The notes under the pieces were generated by a model. It worked only from the letters and a program-made list of their open reading frames with translations, searched no databases and was not told the DNA's origin. A stretch of 39,672 nucleotides of DNA, from NCBI RefSeq assembly GCF_029868625.1, contig NZ_JARWOJ010000040.1, forward strand, positions 1 to 39,672, read 5' to 3'. The stretch comes from Nocardia neocaledoniensis (GTDB lineage: Bacteria > Actinomycetota > Actinomycetes > Mycobacteriales > Mycobacteriaceae). This document shows positions 36,135 to 39,672 of the stretch, in pieces. The first letter of the stretch is position 1. Each line of letters opens with the position of its first letter. The position numbers were made by a program, and so were the translations under genes.

Positions 36135-36511
36135 TCGGACGCGGCCATCTCGCGGCAGAGGTAGGCCAGCTCCAGCGCCGACTTCAGATCGGGCAGCCGC
36201 AGTGCGGCCGTGACCTTGCCGTCGGCGACCCGGAACACCGTCGCGACCCGGGTCGCGCGCGTGTTCGCGGGCCAGGTGGCGTCCTGTTCGACGACCATCA
36301 GGCGCTCGCTGACCGGATGCCACGACCGGGGAGTCAAGGTGATGCCCGAGCGCTCGACCCACTCCGCGAACTGCTGCGGTGTGATCGGCCCCGCGCCTTT
36401 CGGTCCGAGGACGACGATCGGATCGCCGACCGCCGCCGCGGCCCGTTCCAGATCGCCGCCGTTCACGCTCGCGTGCCATTCTGCGATCGTCGATTCCAGT
36501 GCGGACTCCAT
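36131..36511 (-). CDS. SnoaL/NTF2-like protein
   Basis: A 126-residue single-domain protein of the NTF2-like superfamily: first helix STIAEWHASVNGGDLERAAA, then VGDPIVVLGPKG, and a strand WPANTRATRVATVFRVADGK. Some members are small enzymes, others bind ligands, and no catalytic set is clear. The ATG at 36511 is chosen because a perfect TATAAT ends six bases before it, giving a leaderless message. The ATG at 36535 would lie inside the operator and upstream of the -10. It is co-translated with the MarR gene. Confidence 0.75.
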   Translation of the reverse strand: MESALESTIAEWHASVNGGDLERAAAAVGDPIVVLGPKGAGPITPQQFAEWVERSGITLTPRSWHPVSERLMVVEQDATWPANTRATRVATVFRVADGKVTAALRLPDLKSALELAYLCREMAASE

Positions 36512-36517
36512 GGCGCG

Positions 36518-36536
36518 ATTATATGCGAAACGCATA
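36518..36536 (-). promoter_or_regulatory. Leaderless TATAAT promoter with overlapping MarR-type operator
   Basis: On the minus strand TATAAT (36523-36518) is a consensus -10, six bases before ATG 36511. TATGCG-AAA-CGCATA (36522-36536) is a perfect 6-bp dyad that overlaps its upstream edge. A protein bound here would block the polymerase. MarR binding is inferred from dyad size and context. Confidence 0.65.
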
Positions 36537-36582
36537 CATATCCGCCACGCCGGTCGGTGGCGACGCCGCGGATGAGCTGCGG

Positions 36583-37464
36583 TTACGGACCGATGGCGGC
36601 GTGGAAGGCGTCGGTGCCGGTTTCCAACGGGTCGATGAGGTGGGCGAGGAACAGACGGGTGGCGGGTGTGGGGGTGGGTGTGGTGACGGCGTGCCAGGCG
36701 CGGTCGAGGGGAGTGCCGGGGACAGCGATCGTGTGCAGCGCGCCCGAGTCGAGGTGTTCGCCGACGGCGTCGGAGTGGATGAGGGTGATGCCGAGCCCCT
36801 CGCGGGCCGCCGCGATGACGGCGCCGTGTGACCCCAGTGTGAGGGTGGGTGGGTCGATCTGGAGCCGGTCGAGCAACGCGAGGGTGGCCTCCCTGGTGCC
36901 CGAGCCGTTGCCGCGCAGTAGCCAGGTGGTGTGGCGTGGATCGTGCGCGTCATGGGTGCCGACCACGACGAGGGTGCTCGGCCGACGAGCCTGGATCACG
37001 AGGTTGGCCTCGTGGGGCGGGCGGCCCGCGATCACGAGATCGGTTTCGTGGTGCTGCAATTCGAGGAACAGCACGTCGCGCGGCTGGATGGACAGGCTCA
37101 GTTCCACGTCGGGGTAGCGCTGCCGGAACGAGGCCAGCGGCCGCAGCACCACCGATTCGCCCGCAGTGGCGACGACGCCGATCCGCAGCCTGCCCGCCTC
37201 GGCCTGACGGACCGCGGCGTGCGCCTCCTTCATGAGACCGAGGATGCCCCGGCAGTATTCGGCGTAGACCCGGCCCGCCTCGGTCAGCGCGATCCCCCGC
37301 CCGGATCGGGTGATCAGTTTGGCACCGAGTTGCTTCTCGACATGGGCGACCGCGGCCGACACGGCCGCCTCGGTGACATGTAGCTGGGCGGCTGCCCGGC
37401 GGATGCTGCCGAGCCGGGCCACCGCGAGGAAGGTCTCCATCCGCCCCGCACTCACCCTGCCCAT
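36583..37464 (-). CDS. cbbR: LysR-family regulator, probable CbbR
   Basis: A 293-residue LysR regulator. The N-terminal HTH is METFLAVARLGSIRRAAAQL, then HVTEAAVSAAVAHVEKQLGAK. The effector domain begins about residue 92 (GRLRIGVVATAGESVVLRPL). It is divergent from cbbL with 125 bases between, as CbbR genes are in autotrophs, and a LysR-type dyad lies in that gap. CbbR proteins activate cbb operons in response to metabolites such as RuBP or NADPH. The assignment rests on family and position. ATG at 37464; no strong ribosome site. Confidence 0.8.
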   Translation of the reverse strand: MGRVSAGRMETFLAVARLGSIRRAAAQLHVTEAAVSAAVAHVEKQLGAKLITRSGRGIALTEAGRVYAEYCRGILGLMKEAHAAVRQAEAGRLRIGVVATAGESVVLRPLASFRQRYPDVELSLSIQPRDVLFLELQHHETDLVIAGRPPHEANLVIQARRPSTLVVVGTHDAHDPRHTTWLLRGNGSGTREATLALLDRLQIDPPTLTLGSHGAVIAAAREGLGITLIHSDAVGEHLDSGALHTIAVPGTPLDRAWHAVTTPTPTPATRLFLAHLIDPLETGTDAFHAAIGP

Positions 37465-37481
37465 TACCCGACGGTAGCAAA

Positions 37482-37499
37482 CTCAACGTTTCGGTTGAG
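37482..37499. promoter_or_regulatory. Putative CbbR binding dyad
   Basis: CTCAAC-GTTTCG-GTTGAG, a perfect 6-bp inverted repeat 18 bases from the cbbR start codon. It lies about 25 bp upstream of the cbbL -35. A second dyad, TCACA-TTGTT-TGTGA (37515-37529), overlaps the -35. Two sites in this order are typical for LysR activators. Confidence 0.55.
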
Positions 37500-37523
37500 C
37501 TTTCCCAGAAACATTCACATTGT

Positions 37524-39032
<1,509 letters not shown>

Positions 39033-39040
39033 GGAGCATC

Positions 39041-39463
39041 ATGTATCTGCGCCAGGGAACCTTCTCCTACCTGCCCGAACTGACCGACGACGAGATCGCG
39101 GCGCAGGTGCGCTACGCGCTGCTCAACAACTGGCCGGTCTCGATCGAATACACCGACGATCCGCACCCACGCAACACCTACTGGGAGATGTGGGGACTGC
39201 CGCTGTTCGATCTGGACGAACCCGACGGGGTGCTCGCCGAGATCAACGCCTGCCGAGCGACCTTCCCCCGCCACTACGTACGGGTGACCGCCTACGACGC
39301 CACGTATACGAAACAGACCACGGCACTGAGCTTCCTGGTGCAGCGCCCGGCCGAGGAGCCCGGCTTCGAGCTCACCCGGTCCGAGGGCGCCGATCGTCGC
39401 CAGGTCTACAGCTTCCGCTCGTATGCGACGGGCCGTCCGCAGGGACAACGGTATGGCGGCTGA
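39041..39463 (+). CDS. cbbS: RuBisCO small subunit, red-type
   Basis: A 140-residue small chain. It starts [19 protein letters not shown] and has [20 protein letters not shown], the family core. The C-terminal extension [20 protein letters not shown], ending RPQGQRYGG, is the hairpin typical of red-type enzymes. ATG at 39041 follows GGGAG. It is the second gene of the cbb operon. The stop lies only ten bases before the sequence begins to repeat at the artefactual end, so any cbbX or later gene is cut off. Confidence 0.96.
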   Translation: MYLRQGTFSYLPELTDDEIAAQVRYALLNNWPVSIEYTDDPHPRNTYWEMWGLPLFDLDEPDGVLAEINACRATFPRHYVRVTAYDATYTKQTTALSFLVQRPAEEPGFELTRSEGADRRQVYSFRSYATGRPQGQRYGG

Positions 39464-39473
39464 GGGGTCCGCG

Positions 39474-39672
39474 GGCGGATTCCGGTTGGCGGCGGGGGGG
39501 GGGGGGGGGGGGGCGCCGCCGGGCGCGGCCCCCCCCCCCCCGCGGCGCCGCCCGGGCCGCGGCCCTGGCCCCCCGCGGCGCCCCCGGGGGGGGGGGGCCC
39601 CCGGGCGGCCGCGGGGGGGGGCCCCGCGGCCGGGCCCCCCCCCCCCCCCGCCCGCGCCAACCGGAATCCGCC
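39474..39672. repeat. Artefactual foldback at right contig end
   Basis: Bases 39474-39491 are the exact reverse complement of 39655-39672. Between them is G/C homopolymer. Read outward, the real sequence turns into poly-G, as at the left end. Bases after 39491 are not reliable, and the minus-strand Gly/Pro-rich frame here is spurious. Confidence 0.9.

Noticed and set aside
39406..39660. Gly/Pro-rich minus-strand frame at the right end
   Set aside because: It lies in the artefactual poly-G/poly-C block.

Overview
The window is high-GC actinobacterial DNA, most likely Nocardia, Rhodococcus or a close relative in the Mycobacteriales. The evidence is the very GC-rich third codon positions, frequent GTG starts, leaderless promoters and F420-type enzymes. 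There is also an Eis-like acetyltransferase and a complete complex I operon with a receiver-domain gene just upstream of nuoA, as in Mycobacterium tuberculosis. No tRNA, rRNA, CRISPR array, insertion sequence or phage gene was seen.

Both ends are artefactual. About 148-175 (left) and 39474-39491 (right) are the last trustworthy bases. Outward from them the sequence decays into poly-G and poly-C and then repeats the last real bases as their reverse complement.

Region 1 (148-18.6 kb) is accessory. It holds a truncated epoxide hydrolase divergent from a CGNR/ABATE regulator with a tandem operator, a small secreted protein, and a long coiled-coil protein behind several dyads. An alpha/beta hydrolase, an S8 peptidase and a three-gene minus-strand catabolic operon (SDR, epoxide hydrolase, F420-type LLM enzyme) follow. 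Next come an Eis-like acetyltransferase, an HdeD-like membrane protein and a membrane-anchored solute-binding-like protein. Two paralogous alpha/beta hydrolases share an identical putative ECF promoter. Two TetR regulators sit divergent from a saccharopine-dehydrogenase-like reductase and from a thioesterase/molybdopterin oxidoreductase pair.

Region 2 (18.6-35.5 kb, minus strand) is the respiratory complex I operon. All 14 subunits are encoded, nuoA to nuoN, but in 13 reading frames: NuoH and NuoI are one continuous ORF. Genes overlap by a few bases or lie 1-10 bases apart. A methyltransferase gene follows nuoN after one base, then a VWA lipoprotein gene broken by an internal deletion and frameshift. 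The inferred nuo promoter carries a CRP-like site, with an atypical response-regulator gene upstream.

Region 3 (35.7-39.5 kb) holds a MarR regulator with an NTF2-like partner behind a leaderless, operator-overlapped promoter. It ends with a CbbR-type LysR gene divergent from cbbLS, a red-type form I RuBisCO. RuBisCO suggests some capacity for CO2 fixation, and complex I lies close by. The rest of the cbb operon would lie beyond the right end.
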